The notes: generated by a model from the sequence alone, not told the origin. A stretch of DNA of 10,889 nucleotides from an uncultured Campylobacter sp. (GCA_938036585.1 CALHQN010000109.1:1-10889); one strand, 5' to 3'; numbered from the stretch's first letter, positions 1 to 7,599 are shown. Program-made: numbers and translations.

Positions 1-355
1 CTGAAATATGAAGATCTGACATAAGGCTTAGAGCTTCAGCCACGGTCGCTTCTGGATTTATAAAGATAGGATCGATGATGACGCCACTTTCGCTTTTTTT
101 GACGCGTTTGACCTCTTTTGCTTGGCTTTCAATGTCCATATTTTTGTGGATGACGCCGATACCGCCAAGCCTTGCCATCATGATAGCAGTTCTATGCTCA
201 GTCACCGTATCCATCGCAGCAGAGACGATCGGGATATTTAGCGTGACGTTTTTGCTGATTCTGGTTTTGACATCAACTTGCTTTGGCAAAATTTCAGAAT
301 ATTGCGGTACAAGAAGCACATCCTCAAATGTTAAAGCTCTCTTTACTATCTTCAT
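1..355 (-). CDS. guaB: IMP dehydrogenase, N-terminal part (cut by window edge)
   Basis: Encodes the first 118 residues of inosine-5'-monophosphate dehydrogenase, which oxidises IMP to XMP with NAD+ in the first committed step of guanine nucleotide synthesis in the cytoplasm. Translation from the ATG at 355 gives MKIVKRALTFEDVLLVPQYS, a classic IMPDH start, then IPIVSAAMDTVTE (residues 41–53) and GGIGVIHKNM (64–73), which begin the TIM barrel. From about residue 96 (PIFINPEATVAEALSLM) the inserted CBS domain begins. The catalytic Cys loop lies outside the window. The start follows the gatA stop by 4 bases, and its AAAGGA ribosome site sits in the last gatA codons, so translation is probably coupled. 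Composition is AT-richer than ileS and the pyr genes, matching the left part of gatA. Identity is very secure. Confidence 0.96.
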   Translation of the reverse strand, partial: MKIVKRALTFEDVLLVPQYSEILPKQVDVKTRISKNVTLNIPIVSAAMDTVTEHRTAIMMARLGGIGVIHKNMDIESQAKEVKRVKKSESGVIIDPIFINPEATVAEALSLMSDLHIS

Positions 356-359
356 ATTT

Positions 360-1718
360 TTATCCTTTTATTAAATTTTCTAGGCTCTTAGCACCATTTA
401 TCAAGGTCTGTTCGTCCCAAGCTTTTGCGATGAGCTGGGCGCTCACGTTTAAATTTTGATCATCTTTGCCAACTGGCACAGAGATAGCTGGTAGGCCTGC
501 TAAATTTACGCTAATCGTGTAGATGTCGCTTAGATAGGCTTGAAGTGGATCGCTGTGTGCTCCAAATTTATAAGCTGTGCTTGGAGCAACTGGCATGAAG
601 ATGAGATCATTTTCTTCTAAAATTTTCTCGTATTGAGCTTTTATATGCGCTCTTGCTTTTTGCGCTTTGATATAGTAAGCATCGTAGTATCCGCTACTTA
701 GCACAAATGTACCAAGTAGAATTCTTCTTTTTACCTCTTCGCCAAAGCCCTCTGAGTGCGAATTTACATATAGCTCTTTTAAATTTCTAGCATCTGCGCG
801 TCTGCCATATCTCACGCCATCGTAGCGGCTTAAATTTGCACTTGCCTCTGCGGTTGCGATGATGTAGTAGGCAGCGACGTCATATTTTGAGTCTTCAAAA
901 TTTGTGTAAGTTACGCTGTGGCCGTGTGATTTTAGCTTCTCTATAGCTAAATTTAAAGCAGCTTTTGTCTGCTCACTTGCGTTTTCGACGTAGTTTTTGA
1001 TGACACAAATTTTTAGTTTTTTGTTACCATCTATCTTGTCGCTAACGCTAACAAACGGCACATCTGCGCTCGTGCTATCTTTTGGGTCATGTCCAGCGAT
1101 CGCGTCATATAAAATGGCTGCGTCTTCTACGTTTTGAGCGATAGGTCCTATCTGATCAAGGCTACTTGAGTATGCGCCAAGGCCGTATCTGCTCACTCTG
1201 CCGTAGGTTGGCTTAAAGCCCACGCATCCGCAAAATGCCGCTGGCTGGCGGATCGAGCCACCAGTATCGCTACCAAGTGCTGCGACTGCAAGGCCAGCTG
1301 CGACTGCTGCTGCTGAGCCACCGCTACTGCCACCTGGGACATGAGCGTGATTTAGTGGGTTTAGTGTTTTGCCGTAAAATGAGCTCTCAGTCGTGCTTCC
1401 CATCGCAAACTCATCCATATTAGTTCGTCCAAACGGCGCCAAACCGCGCTTCCGTAGCTTTTTGATCACCGTCGCGTCGTATGGCGCGACGTAGCCTTGC
1501 AGAATTTTACTCGCCGAGGTCACGCTCCAATCTTTTACCTGAATGTTATCTTTGATCGCGATCGGTACGCCCTCGCCGCTGATGTTTAGAGCCTCGCCCG
1601 TGAGCTGCTCGACGTAGGCGCCGAGCTCTTTGGTTTTTAAAATTTTATCCTTTAGCTCCGCTCTAAGCGCCGAAATTTCATCCGCGCTCAGCTTTAGAGC
1701 CTCTTTCAAACTTATCAT
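360..1718 (-). CDS. gatA: Glutamyl-tRNA(Gln)/aspartyl-tRNA(Asn) amidotransferase subunit A
   Basis: Encodes 452 residues, the usual length for Campylobacter GatA. GatA is the glutaminase subunit of GatCAB, which converts mischarged Glu-tRNA(Gln) (and often Asp-tRNA(Asn)) to the correct amidated form using ammonia released from glutamine. The amidase signature is intact: catalytic Lys56 in GVPIAIKDN, Ser131 in [15 protein letters not shown] and nucleophile Ser155 in [16 protein letters not shown]; spacing matches the Ser-cisSer-Lys triad of the family. The ATG at 1718 is preceded by AAGGA and overlaps the stop of the upstream 36-codon ORF as ATGA. guaB follows after 4 bases. Neither gatB nor gatC is adjacent. 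Oddity: roughly the first 95 codons (right of about 1430) are GC-rich and use codons like ileS, whereas the rest is AT-richer and resembles guaB. The reading frame and protein are continuous across the change. Confidence 0.97.
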   Translation of the reverse strand: MISLKEALKLSADEISALRAELKDKILKTKELGAYVEQLTGEALNISGEGVPIAIKDNIQVKDWSVTSASKILQGYVAPYDATVIKKLRKRGLAPFGRTNMDEFAMGSTTESSFYGKTLNPLNHAHVPGGSSGGSAAAVAAGLAVAALGSDTGGSIRQPAAFCGCVGFKPTYGRVSRYGLGAYSSSLDQIGPIAQNVEDAAILYDAIAGHDPKDSTSADVPFVSVSDKIDGNKKLKICVIKNYVENASEQTKAALNLAIEKLKSHGHSVTYTNFEDSKYDVAAYYIIATAEASANLSRYDGVRYGRRADARNLKELYVNSHSEGFGEEVKRRILLGTFVLSSGYYDAYYIKAQKARAHIKAQYEKILEENDLIFMPVAPSTAYKFGAHSDPLQAYLSDIYTISVNLAGLPAISVPVGKDDQNLNVSAQLIAKAWDEQTLINGAKSLENLIKG

Positions 1719-1825
1719 CTGCCATCCTTAAATTTATTCACGAAATAGATTCCCACGCCCGTTGCTACGCAGATCAGCGCGATCGTAAAAAATACGAAGC
1801 CAAGACTTATGGGGCTAGCGAGCAT
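1715..1825 (-). CDS. Small single-span membrane protein between ileS and gatA
   Basis: A 36-codon ORF starting [18 protein letters not shown] and ending FVNKFKDGR. Residues about 7–29 form one hydrophobic transmembrane segment, followed by a basic tail (K31, K33, R36), which predicts N-out/C-in in the inner membrane. The ATG at 1825 lies inside the last codons of ileS (11-base overlap) and is preceded by GAAGG at a proper distance. The TGA overlaps the gatA ATG as ATGA. Overlaps at both ends make it part of the operon's translational relay and argue that it is real. From memory, C. jejuni has a small hydrophobic ORF at the same place (Cj1060c), which would make it conserved; I could not check this. 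The function is unknown; it might simply couple ileS translation to gatA. Confidence 0.72.
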   Translation of the reverse strand: MLASPISLGFVFFTIALICVATGVGIYFVNKFKDGR

Positions 1826-4574
1826 GCATGACCTTCGCGCAGCGCGGGCAGAGCTCATCAGGCTCTTTTGCGTTAAATTTCCAGCATCTCGGGCATTTGT
1901 GTTTAGAGGATTTTACGAGGCGGAAAATTTCGTCGTTTATCTTAAACTCCGCTAGAGCCTGCCCGCTTTGCAGAGTGTCCACGTCGCTTACCATGTACCA
2001 ATCCGCTACGCCTAGGATGTCGTTTGATAAAATTTCGTTCGAACTCGTTTCTAAAACCAGCTCGAGCGTAGATTTGATGATCTTGTCCTTTTTCAGTGCG
2101 TCGATGAGTTCGAAAAATTTCTCTCTCGATTTGATTAGAATTTCGTCAAATTCTATGAAATCGTCAAATTCTATCGGCTTATAGATCAGATCAAAGACGT
2201 CCTCCTTGCCCTCTTTGATGATATTCGGCGCAAACTGCATCACTTCGTCGATCGTATAGGTTAGCGTAGGCGCGATCAGAGGCAGCAGTGCTCGCGTAAT
2301 CAGAGCGATCGCGCTTTGCGCGCTTCTGCGGCGCGGTTCGTCGGGTGCGTCGCAGTAGAGCCTATCTTTGCAGATATCAAGATAAATTCCGCTCAGATCG
2401 GCGCTTAAGAAATTTAGTAGCTGATTGAAGCCCTTTGAAAAATCGTAGTTTCTAAACGCCGCTTCCGCGCCCGCAAAGGCGTTTGCCGCGCGCGTTAGGA
2501 TCCAGCGGTCAAGCCGCGTAAAATTGCTCGTCTCGATCTCGCCCAGATCGCTGGTGCTTGCGAGCAGAAATCTTATAGTATTTCGGATCTTGCGTTACTG
2601 CTCGCTTACCTGCTTTAGGATATTGTCGCTGATCTTTAGATCGGTCGAGTAATCGCTCATCGCGACCCACAGGCGTAAAATTTCCACGCCGTGGCTCTTT
2701 GCGACCTCTTGCGGATAGACGACGTTTCCGACGGACTTACTCATCTTTTGACCCTTCTCATCGACGGTAAATCCGTGAGTGAGGATGCTCTTGTACGGCG
2801 CGCATTCGTTGATCGCGCAGCTCAGAAGTAATGAACTTTGAAACCAGCCGCGATGTTGGTCGCTGCCCTCAAGATACATATCCGCAGGGAATTTGCCCGC
2901 ATCATAAACGCCGCTTTGCAGCACCGCCTTCCATGTCGAGCCGCTCTCAAACCAAACGTCTAAGATATCCATCACTTTTTCTAAATTTTCAGGCTTATAG
3001 CCGCTATCTTGCGGCAAGAGCTCCGAAATTTCCATCTGCCACCAAGCATCCGCGCCTTTGGCCTTAAAAATTTCGTAGATATTATCTAAAATTTTCTCAT
3101 CAAAGATCGGCTCTTTGGTGCTTTTGTCGCGGAAAAACGCGATCGGCACACCCCAATCCCTCTGGCGAGAGATACACCAATCGGGGCGGTTTTCTATCAT
3201 CGAGCTTAGGCGGTTGATGCCGCTTTGCGGATAAAATTTAACCTTTTCGATCTCTTCAAGGGCTACTTGGCGCAGCGTCTTGCCGCTAAGCTTGGGCTCG
3301 TCCATCGCGATAAACCACTGCTTAGTCGCGCGGTAGATCACCGGCTTGTGCGTGCGCCAGCAGTGCGGATAGGAGTGGACGAATTTACCGGATTTGATAA
3401 GCGCGGAGCCTAGGATCTGTAAAATTCTCTCGTTTGCTTTGAAAATATGCATCCCTACGAGCTCATCCACGACGTCTTCGCGGAAGAGCTTTTTAGTTTT
3501 AAGGGTTTGATCGAAACAGCCGCCCTCATCCACCGGCATCAGCACTTCGATGCCGTATTTAAGCCCTACGAAATAATCGTCCTCGCCGTGTCCCGGAGCC
3601 GTATGCACGAGCCCGGTGCCGCCGTCCATCAGGACGTGCTCGCCGAGGATAAATTTCGAAGCCCTATCGTTTAGCGGGTTGATCGCGTTTAAGCCCTCAA
3701 GCTCGGCAGCCCCAAATTCTTTTACGATCTTGCCCTTCGTGATGCCCAGGCTTACGAGGCCTTCGACCAGAGGTTTGGCAAGGATCAAATTTTCGCTCGT
3801 CAGCGCGTAAATTTCATTCGGGTTTAAAGATATCGCGCCGTTTGCAGGCAGCGTCCAAGGCGTGGTCGTCCAGATGACCGCTTTAGCGCCCTTTGCGCCG
3901 ATTTTGGCATTCGCTTCACTGCTTAGATCGAACGCCACGAAGATCGAGTAATCCTCTTTGTCTTTGTATTCGACCTCGGCTTCTGCAAGCGCGCTTTTTG
4001 CCGCCCAGCTCCAAAATACGGGCTTTGAGCGCTCGATCAGAATTCCTTTTTTCGCGATCTGGCAGAGCGCTTTGTAAATTTCAGCTTCAAACTCAAATTT
4101 TAGCGTCAGATACGGATCGTCCCAGTCGCCCAAAATCCCCATATCTTTAAATTCATTGCGCTGCACGTCGATGAACTCTTTGGCGTGCTGTCTGCAAAGC
4201 TCGCGGATCTGCACTTTTGAAAGCGATTTTTTCCGCTCGCCTAGTTTGATCTCTACTTGCTGCTCGATCGGCAGACCGTGGCAGTCCCAGCCCGGCACGT
4301 AGCGGATATCCTCGCCGAAAAAATAATGAGTTTTGGTGATGATGTCTTTTAAAATTTTATTCAGCGCGTGGCCGATGTGGAGGTGTCCGTTGGCATACGG
4401 CGGGCCGTCGTGGATATTAAAGCTGACGCTTGCGCCCTTGCGTTTGGCCTTCATCTTTTCGTAAATTTTACGCTCGTCGTACCATGCCTTAAACCGCGCA
4501 GGTTCGTTTTGCGGCAGTGCGCCTCGCATCGCAAAATCCGTAGTAGGAAGAAAGAGAGTATCTTTGTAGTCCAT
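1815..4574 (-). pseudogene. ileS: Isoleucyl-tRNA synthetase, interrupted by an in-frame TAA at codon 660
   Basis: Isoleucine–tRNA ligase, a cytoplasmic class I synthetase that charges tRNA(Ile) and edits Val-tRNA(Ile). The reading frame spans 919 codons, close to about 917 in C. jejuni as I recall. I place the start at the ATG at 4574 ([17 protein letters not shown]), not at 4619, because MDYKDTL is the usual family start and AAGGT precedes it. Visible: HIGH at residues 66–69; the CP1 editing domain with [18 protein letters not shown] at 610–614; a C-terminal zinc site with Cys894, 897, 909 and 912 (CPRCW…CPRC). Codon 660 (2595–2597) is TAA where the family has Tyr (SEQ-Y-RKIRNT). The next 117 codons plus the 142-residue tail continue in the same frame with no other stop, so this is one base change, not a frameshift. 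As written, translation ends before the anticodon-binding domain. The gene is essential, so a base error, suppression or a second ileS is possible. Confidence 0.93.
2595..2597 (-). other. Premature in-frame TAA in ileS
   Basis: The minus-strand codons read GAG CAG TAA CGC AAG ATC CGA AAT, giving E-Q-stop-R-K-I-R-N. Bacterial IleS proteins have E-x-Y-R-(K/R)-I-R-N here, so TAC or TAT to TAA is the simplest change. No start codon with a ribosome site follows closely; the first in-frame GTG/ATG is at about 2243. Re-initiation would therefore not restore the anticodon-binding domain. Confidence 0.9.
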
Positions 4575-4628
4575 ATTTGTACCTTTTCGTGTCTTAAAAA
4601 ATTTGTGAAGTTTATCCAAAACGCCATT

Positions 4629-4646
4629 AAAAAGCTCTGAAAGAGC
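4629..4646 (-). terminator. Short hairpin plus T-run upstream of ileS (weak)
   Basis: On the minus strand GCTCT-TTC-AGAGC forms a 5-bp stem with a 3-base loop, followed directly by TTTTT. It lies 55–72 bases upstream of the ileS ATG, so it is either in the ileS leader (possible attenuator) or between the divergent promoters. The stem is short and I see no leader peptide, so the function is doubtful. Confidence 0.25.
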
Positions 4647-4658
4647 AGTCTGCGTTTA

Positions 4659-4667
4659 TGCTATAAT
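4659..4667 (+). promoter_or_regulatory. Extended -10 promoter for the cinA-like gene
   Basis: TGCTATAAT at 4659–4667 is a perfect TATAAT with the TGn extension typical of Campylobacter sigma-70 promoters, which lack a firm -35. A start about 7 bases downstream leaves a leader of roughly 20 bases before the ATG at 4693. This position rules out the upstream in-frame ATG at 4666, which lies inside the -10 box. Confidence 0.75.
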
Positions 4668-4692
4668 GTGCGAAAATTTAATGAGGGTTTTT

Positions 4693-5823
4693 ATGAAAAA
4701 TATCATCCTTGTAATCGGCGAGGAGATCCGCTACGACGCGGCTTTGATGAGCTATATTTCTCGCAGCTACGAGCGGGTTTTCGGGCGGATCGACGATCTG
4801 AAATTCTTAAGCGAAAACGATAAGGTTTTGCCCTTCGCGCTTGAAAAGATGATCGATTCGTACGATTTTATCACGATCTTTGCGGCAAACTCCGCCTACG
4901 CGGTTGTTGGTAAAATTTTATCGACACTCTCTTTCGATTCGCTCGAGCTGAAAAATGGAGAAACCCTAGCGCCCTCGATGGCGCGCACGGTGGCGAAAAA
5001 CAGCTTCCTGCTAAACGTCAGAGGCTGCTCGGTAAACGTGATCAAGGCGCTTTGCTTGCAAAGCTTGCCGCCGATCCTTCAAGACGCGCCGAGCGCGGGC
5101 GAGAGTTTTTATCTTTTCGATTGCGAATACGAAAGCGTAAAGCAGCGCCTAGAAAGCCTTGCGATCAGCTATAAAATTTCGCTTACGATCAGCAGGCCCA
5201 GCTCCTTTTTGCTGCTCGTGCGCGCCAGTGCGATGAAATTCGGAGCGCTGGACGCATTTTTGCAAAGCGTCGGCAAGTATTATGAGAGCTGCTACATCGA
5301 AGGCGGCGATTTTATGGGCTTTGTGGTGGATAGGCTGCGCGAAATAGGCGCTAAGATCACCTTTGCCGAAAGCTGCACCGCAGGGCTCATCGCTGCAAAA
5401 TTCGGCGCAGTCGCGGGCGTGAGCGACGTTTTCGACGGCTCGCTCGTAAGCTACGCCAACGAGATAAAAAATCTCTGGCTCAACGTAGGCGAAGATACGC
5501 TCGCGCGCTACGGCGCGGTCAGCGCGCAGACCGTGGGCGAGATGCTGGAGGGTGCGCTGCAAAGCAGCGGGGCGAGCTTCGCTCTTGCGGTAAGCGGTAT
5601 TGCGGGCCCCGGCGGCGGAAGCGCGCAAAAGCCCGTAGGGACGGTCTTTATCGGCGCGAAGGAGCAGGGCGGCAAACAGATCGTCGGGGAATTTCATCTA
5701 AAAGGCGATCGAAACTACATCCGCGAACAAAGCGCCGATATCGCTATCTGCTTGCTTTTGAAGCTTAGAAGCGATCTGTTTTTCGGGCGGCTTCCAAGCG
5801 CGCCTGCGAGAGATGAAATTTAA
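4693..5823 (+). CDS. CinA-family protein: diverged N-terminal domain plus PncC-type nicotinamide-nucleotide amidohydrolase domain
   Basis: A 376-residue protein. The C-terminal domain (about residues 205–365) is a clear CinA C-terminal/PncC domain: TFAESCTAGLIAAKFG (223–238) with candidate catalytic Ser227, the GSLVSYANEIK segment (249–259) and SGIAGPGGGS followed by KPVGTVFIG (301–321). In the family this domain hydrolyses NMN to nicotinate mononucleotide and ammonia in pyridine nucleotide recycling. The first 200 residues sit where standard CinA has its molybdopterin-binding-like domain, and MKNIILVIGEEIRYD resembles that domain's first strand, but the usual GDELLLG- and GGLGPT-like motifs are absent. 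The start at 4693 is chosen because GAGGG precedes it and the -10 box covers the earlier ATG. The gene is divergent from ileS. The name comes from the family's link to competence loci; a competence role is not shown by the sequence. Confidence 0.85.
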   Translation: MKNIILVIGEEIRYDAALMSYISRSYERVFGRIDDLKFLSENDKVLPFALEKMIDSYDFITIFAANSAYAVVGKILSTLSFDSLELKNGETLAPSMARTVAKNSFLLNVRGCSVNVIKALCLQSLPPILQDAPSAGESFYLFDCEYESVKQRLESLAISYKISLTISRPSSFLLLVRASAMKFGALDAFLQSVGKYYESCYIEGGDFMGFVVDRLREIGAKITFAESCTAGLIAAKFGAVAGVSDVFDGSLVSYANEIKNLWLNVGEDTLARYGAVSAQTVGEMLEGALQSSGASFALAVSGIAGPGGGSAQKPVGTVFIGAKEQGGKQIVGEFHLKGDRNYIREQSADIAICLLLKLRSDLFFGRLPSAPARDEI

Positions 5824-5834
5824 AGGAGCGGATT

Positions 5835-6680
5835 TTGAAAAGACGAATTTTGAAAGGGTGCGGAGGCGATTCGGCGCAGAATTTTATCCGAGCAAGCGGC
5901 GAGCTGGGCTTTGAACGATGGCAAAATTTCGATTCGGCGGATGGCGGGCGAAATTTTACTTCGACGCAGGGCGGGCAGAATTTTACTCGGGCTAGCGGTG
6001 GGCGAAATTTTATCTCAGCGCAGGGCGGACTAAATTTTATCTCAGAGTGTCGCGCTAGAAATTTTAGTTTTATAAACGATTTTAGCTTTATAAATGCGGC
6101 GCGAAATTTTATTTTGGCGCTAGCTGCGGCGTGTGTTTTAGGCGGCTGCGACGGCGGATCGGACGCGCAAGATCGCGAGCAAAGCACGCGTTCGGAACAG
6201 AATTTTAGCGCGGGTAATCAAGGGCAAAATTTTAATAAAAGCGCGGATAGCTCGGGGCAAAATTCCGCTCAAAACTCCACGCAAAATTCCATGCCGCAGG
6301 GCCTTGAGCGCAAGCAAAACTCCGATCTAAACTCTACGATAGACGAGCTTGCAAACGATGCTAAAGCTTTGGGCGAGACTTTGCAAAATTTGCAGAAAAA
6401 AGCGCCCGAAGTCTTGAACGATTTCGCCGCTCGCAACGCCGATAGGATCGAGGATCTGCTAAAACAGGGCGAGGCAGCGGCGCGCGAGGCGGGTAAAAAC
6501 CTCGATAAAATGGGCGAAAGCCTGCAGGGCATCATCAAAGACGCAAACGATAGCCTAGGCAAGGTCTTGGAGGGCTTTGGCGTCGCGCCGCAGCAGGGGC
6601 CGCGCGGCGGGCGCTCGCAGGAGCGCGATGATAATTCTGAGCTTGAAGAGGAGACCGATAGGCAAAGTTTTAGAATTTAA
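5835..6680 (+). CDS. Putative lipoprotein with N-terminal NF repeats and C-terminal helical domain
   Basis: A 281-codon ORF starting at TTG (5835). AAGGAG, overlapping the cinA stop, lies 6 bases upstream, so it is probably the second gene of a cinA transcript. Residues 1–90 are basic and repetitive, with QNF/RNF units. Residues 91–105 (NFILALAAACVLGGC) form a hydrophobic stretch ending in a lipobox, so Cys105 could be lipidated. Asp at +2 would mean inner-membrane retention under the E. coli rule, which may not apply here. Residues 106–165 are Asn/Gln/Ser-rich; 166–247 are a charged, probably helical or coiled-coil region; the tail is acidic and ends DRQSFRI. A signal peptide with about 90 leading residues is abnormal. 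I see no ATG, GTG or TTG close upstream of the hydrophobic segment, so either export works unusually or the front was added by repeat growth. No family recognised. Confidence 0.6.
   Translation: MKRRILKGCGGDSAQNFIRASGELGFERWQNFDSADGGRNFTSTQGGQNFTRASGGRNFISAQGGLNFISECRARNFSFINDFSFINAARNFILALAAACVLGGCDGGSDAQDREQSTRSEQNFSAGNQGQNFNKSADSSGQNSAQNSTQNSMPQGLERKQNSDLNSTIDELANDAKALGETLQNLQKKAPEVLNDFAARNADRIEDLLKQGEAAAREAGKNLDKMGESLQGIIKDANDSLGKVLEGFGVAPQQGPRGGRSQERDDNSELEEETDRQSFRI
5943..6050 (+). repeat. Four tandem 27-bp repeats coding for GGxNFxxxx
   Basis: Copies at 5943–5969, 5970–5996, 5997–6023 and 6024–6050, all in frame. They encode GGRNFTSTQ, GGQNFTRAS, GGRNFISAQ and GGLNFISEC. Each has the core GGCGGnC(G/A)(A/G)AATTTTA with minor changes. 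Weaker NF units lie before (residues 15–17, 31–32) and after (76–77, 91–92). Unit length is a multiple of three, so copy number can change without breaking the frame. Confidence 0.85.
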
Positions 6681-6842
6681 GCGACGCTAAATTTTGCTCA
6701 AATTTTTTGTTGCAACTACCACCCGCAGGAAAGCGGCAAGTCTCCGAAAGAGTGCGACAGACGCTTGGATCAGAGAGGCGACGCCGGCGGGCAAAGCTTT
6801 AGAATTTAATCGCGGCTAAATTTCGCTTAAATTTGTTTGTTG
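6661..6842 (+). repeat. Duplicated 3' end of the lipoprotein gene (129-base offset)
   Basis: About 50 bases at 6661–6712, covering the last lipoprotein codons, the stop and what follows, recur at 6790–6842 with roughly 88% identity by eye. Both copies read QSFRI-stop, and the two stops (6678 and 6807) are exactly 43 codons apart in one frame. The sequence between them stays open in that frame, so the second copy looks like a former longer C-terminus or a decayed partial duplicate. Confidence 0.75.
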
Positions 6843-7117
6843 TGGCGAATGCTCGCAGAGAAACGATGCTAAATTTTATTAAATTTGCTAGGCGTGGCGG
6901 TTTCGTTAATTTTGCTCGGACGGCGGTTTAAATTTTTGCGTGCGAGCCGCGAGCATTGTTAAATATCATCATCTTTCGGCGCGGGCTTTTTTAAAATTTA
7001 ATCCTCTCGGCGTAATATTTTTTAAATTTCATCATTTTGCGGCATGCGCGTTGCGGCGCATGGAAATTTTTTCGTTGCACGATTTCAGTTTGCAAAAAAC
7101 CCGCGCAAGGCCGGTTT

Positions 7118-7190
7118 ACATCCCGCACTCGGGAGTTAAAATTTTGTGCCCCGCGCTCGGGCGCTAAATTTTACGCGCCCCGATCGGGCT
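7118..7190 (+). repeat. Three 28-bp repeats with CCCG…CGGG mini-hairpins
   Basis: CCCGCACTCGGG (7122–7133), CCCGCGCTCGGG (7150–7161) and CCCGATCGGG (7179–7188) are spaced 28–29 bases apart. They are separated by TAAAATTTTG and TAAATTTTACG linkers. Each can form a 4-bp G/C stem. The alternation of a GC palindrome and an AT palindrome is regular, and the period is close to that of the repeats in the lipoprotein gene. Confidence 0.65.
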
Positions 7191-7360
7191 ACGCCGATCA
7201 AAACCGCTTCGCTTCGCCCGCTAAATTTATAGCGTCCGCAAAAAGTAGCGGCGAGCCGCACAGCGCGAGCGCCTGTGCCGCATCTGCTAAATTTACAAAT
7301 TTTACGTACACTTTAAATTTGCGCGGCTGCTCTGTCCTCCACACCCGCTTCTTAAAATTT

Positions 7361-7492
7361 TAAATTTACGCGACTATTTCATAGTTTGCGCCGTTTCATT
7401 AAATTTCAAATTTACGCGCTGTATTCATCGCTCGCCGTAGGTAAAATTTTAAAATCCCGCATGCCGCCCCGGGTAAAATTTTAAAATTCCGT
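7361..7492 (+). repeat. Paired AT-word repeats upstream of pyrB
   Basis: AAATTTACGCG at 7361–7371 recurs at 7407–7417, both followed nearby by ATTCAT-like sequence. GTAAAATTTTAAAATCCCG at 7441–7459 recurs at 7473–7491 with one change. These look like old local duplications rather than binding sites of fixed spacing. Confidence 0.6.
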
Positions 7493-7591
7493 CCGCGCTT
7501 CGTATGTGATCTCAAATGAAATTCCAAGCAAAATTCCGCGCCTAAATTTGAGCCCAGCTCTTAAATTTTAAAATTTTATCAGAGATTTTTT

Positions 7592-7599
7592 TATACAAT
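7592..7599 (+). promoter_or_regulatory. Probable promoter of pyrBC
   Basis: TATACAAT (7592–7599) offers TACAAT as a -10 box, preceded by a run of seven T and a strongly AT-rich upstream block (7561–7581) of the kind seen in Campylobacter promoters. Transcription would start near 7606, leaving a leader of about 28 bases. I see no attenuator hairpin or PyrR-type leader. Confidence 0.6.

Larger units (their letters stand above)
6681..7591. other. Gene-poor stretch rich in AAATTT words
   Basis: No convincing gene: open frames here (such as 6940–7167 and 7037–7363) lack ribosome sites, and their apparent peptides just translate the repeats (KFN, KFH, KFY). By hand count it holds about 25 AAATTT hexamers, where well under one would be expected at this GC content; most are flanked by GCT or TTA. 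It contains the second copy of the lipoprotein tail, a triple CCCG/CGGG repeat and several pairs of longer AT words. No tRNA, terminator or insertion sequence was recognised. Confidence 0.7.

Noticed and set aside
75..374. Plus-strand 99-codon open frame with hydrophobic peptide
   Set aside because: It is antisense to guaB, which is unmistakable in the opposite strand.
2243..2597. A frameshift in ileS
   Set aside because: I translated 2594–2244 codon by codon: 117 sense codons link the two parts in the same frame, so only the TAA interrupts the gene.
4575..4619. Longer ileS start with 15 extra residues from 4619
   Set aside because: The ATG at 4574 gives the usual MDYKDTL start and has a ribosome site; the extension looks like untranslated leader.
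5765..6187. Minus-strand 140-codon frame with KFR/KFCPP repeats
   Set aside because: Antisense shadow of the cinA end and the 27-bp repeats; no ribosome site.
5943..7190. CRISPR-like array
   Set aside because: The repeats are directly abutting or carry only short degenerate spacers, with no unique spacers of constant length and no cas genes.
6940..7363. Two plus-strand frames of 75 and 108 codons
   Set aside because: No ribosome sites, overlapping each other, and their peptides are translations of AAATTT and CCCG/CGGG repeats.
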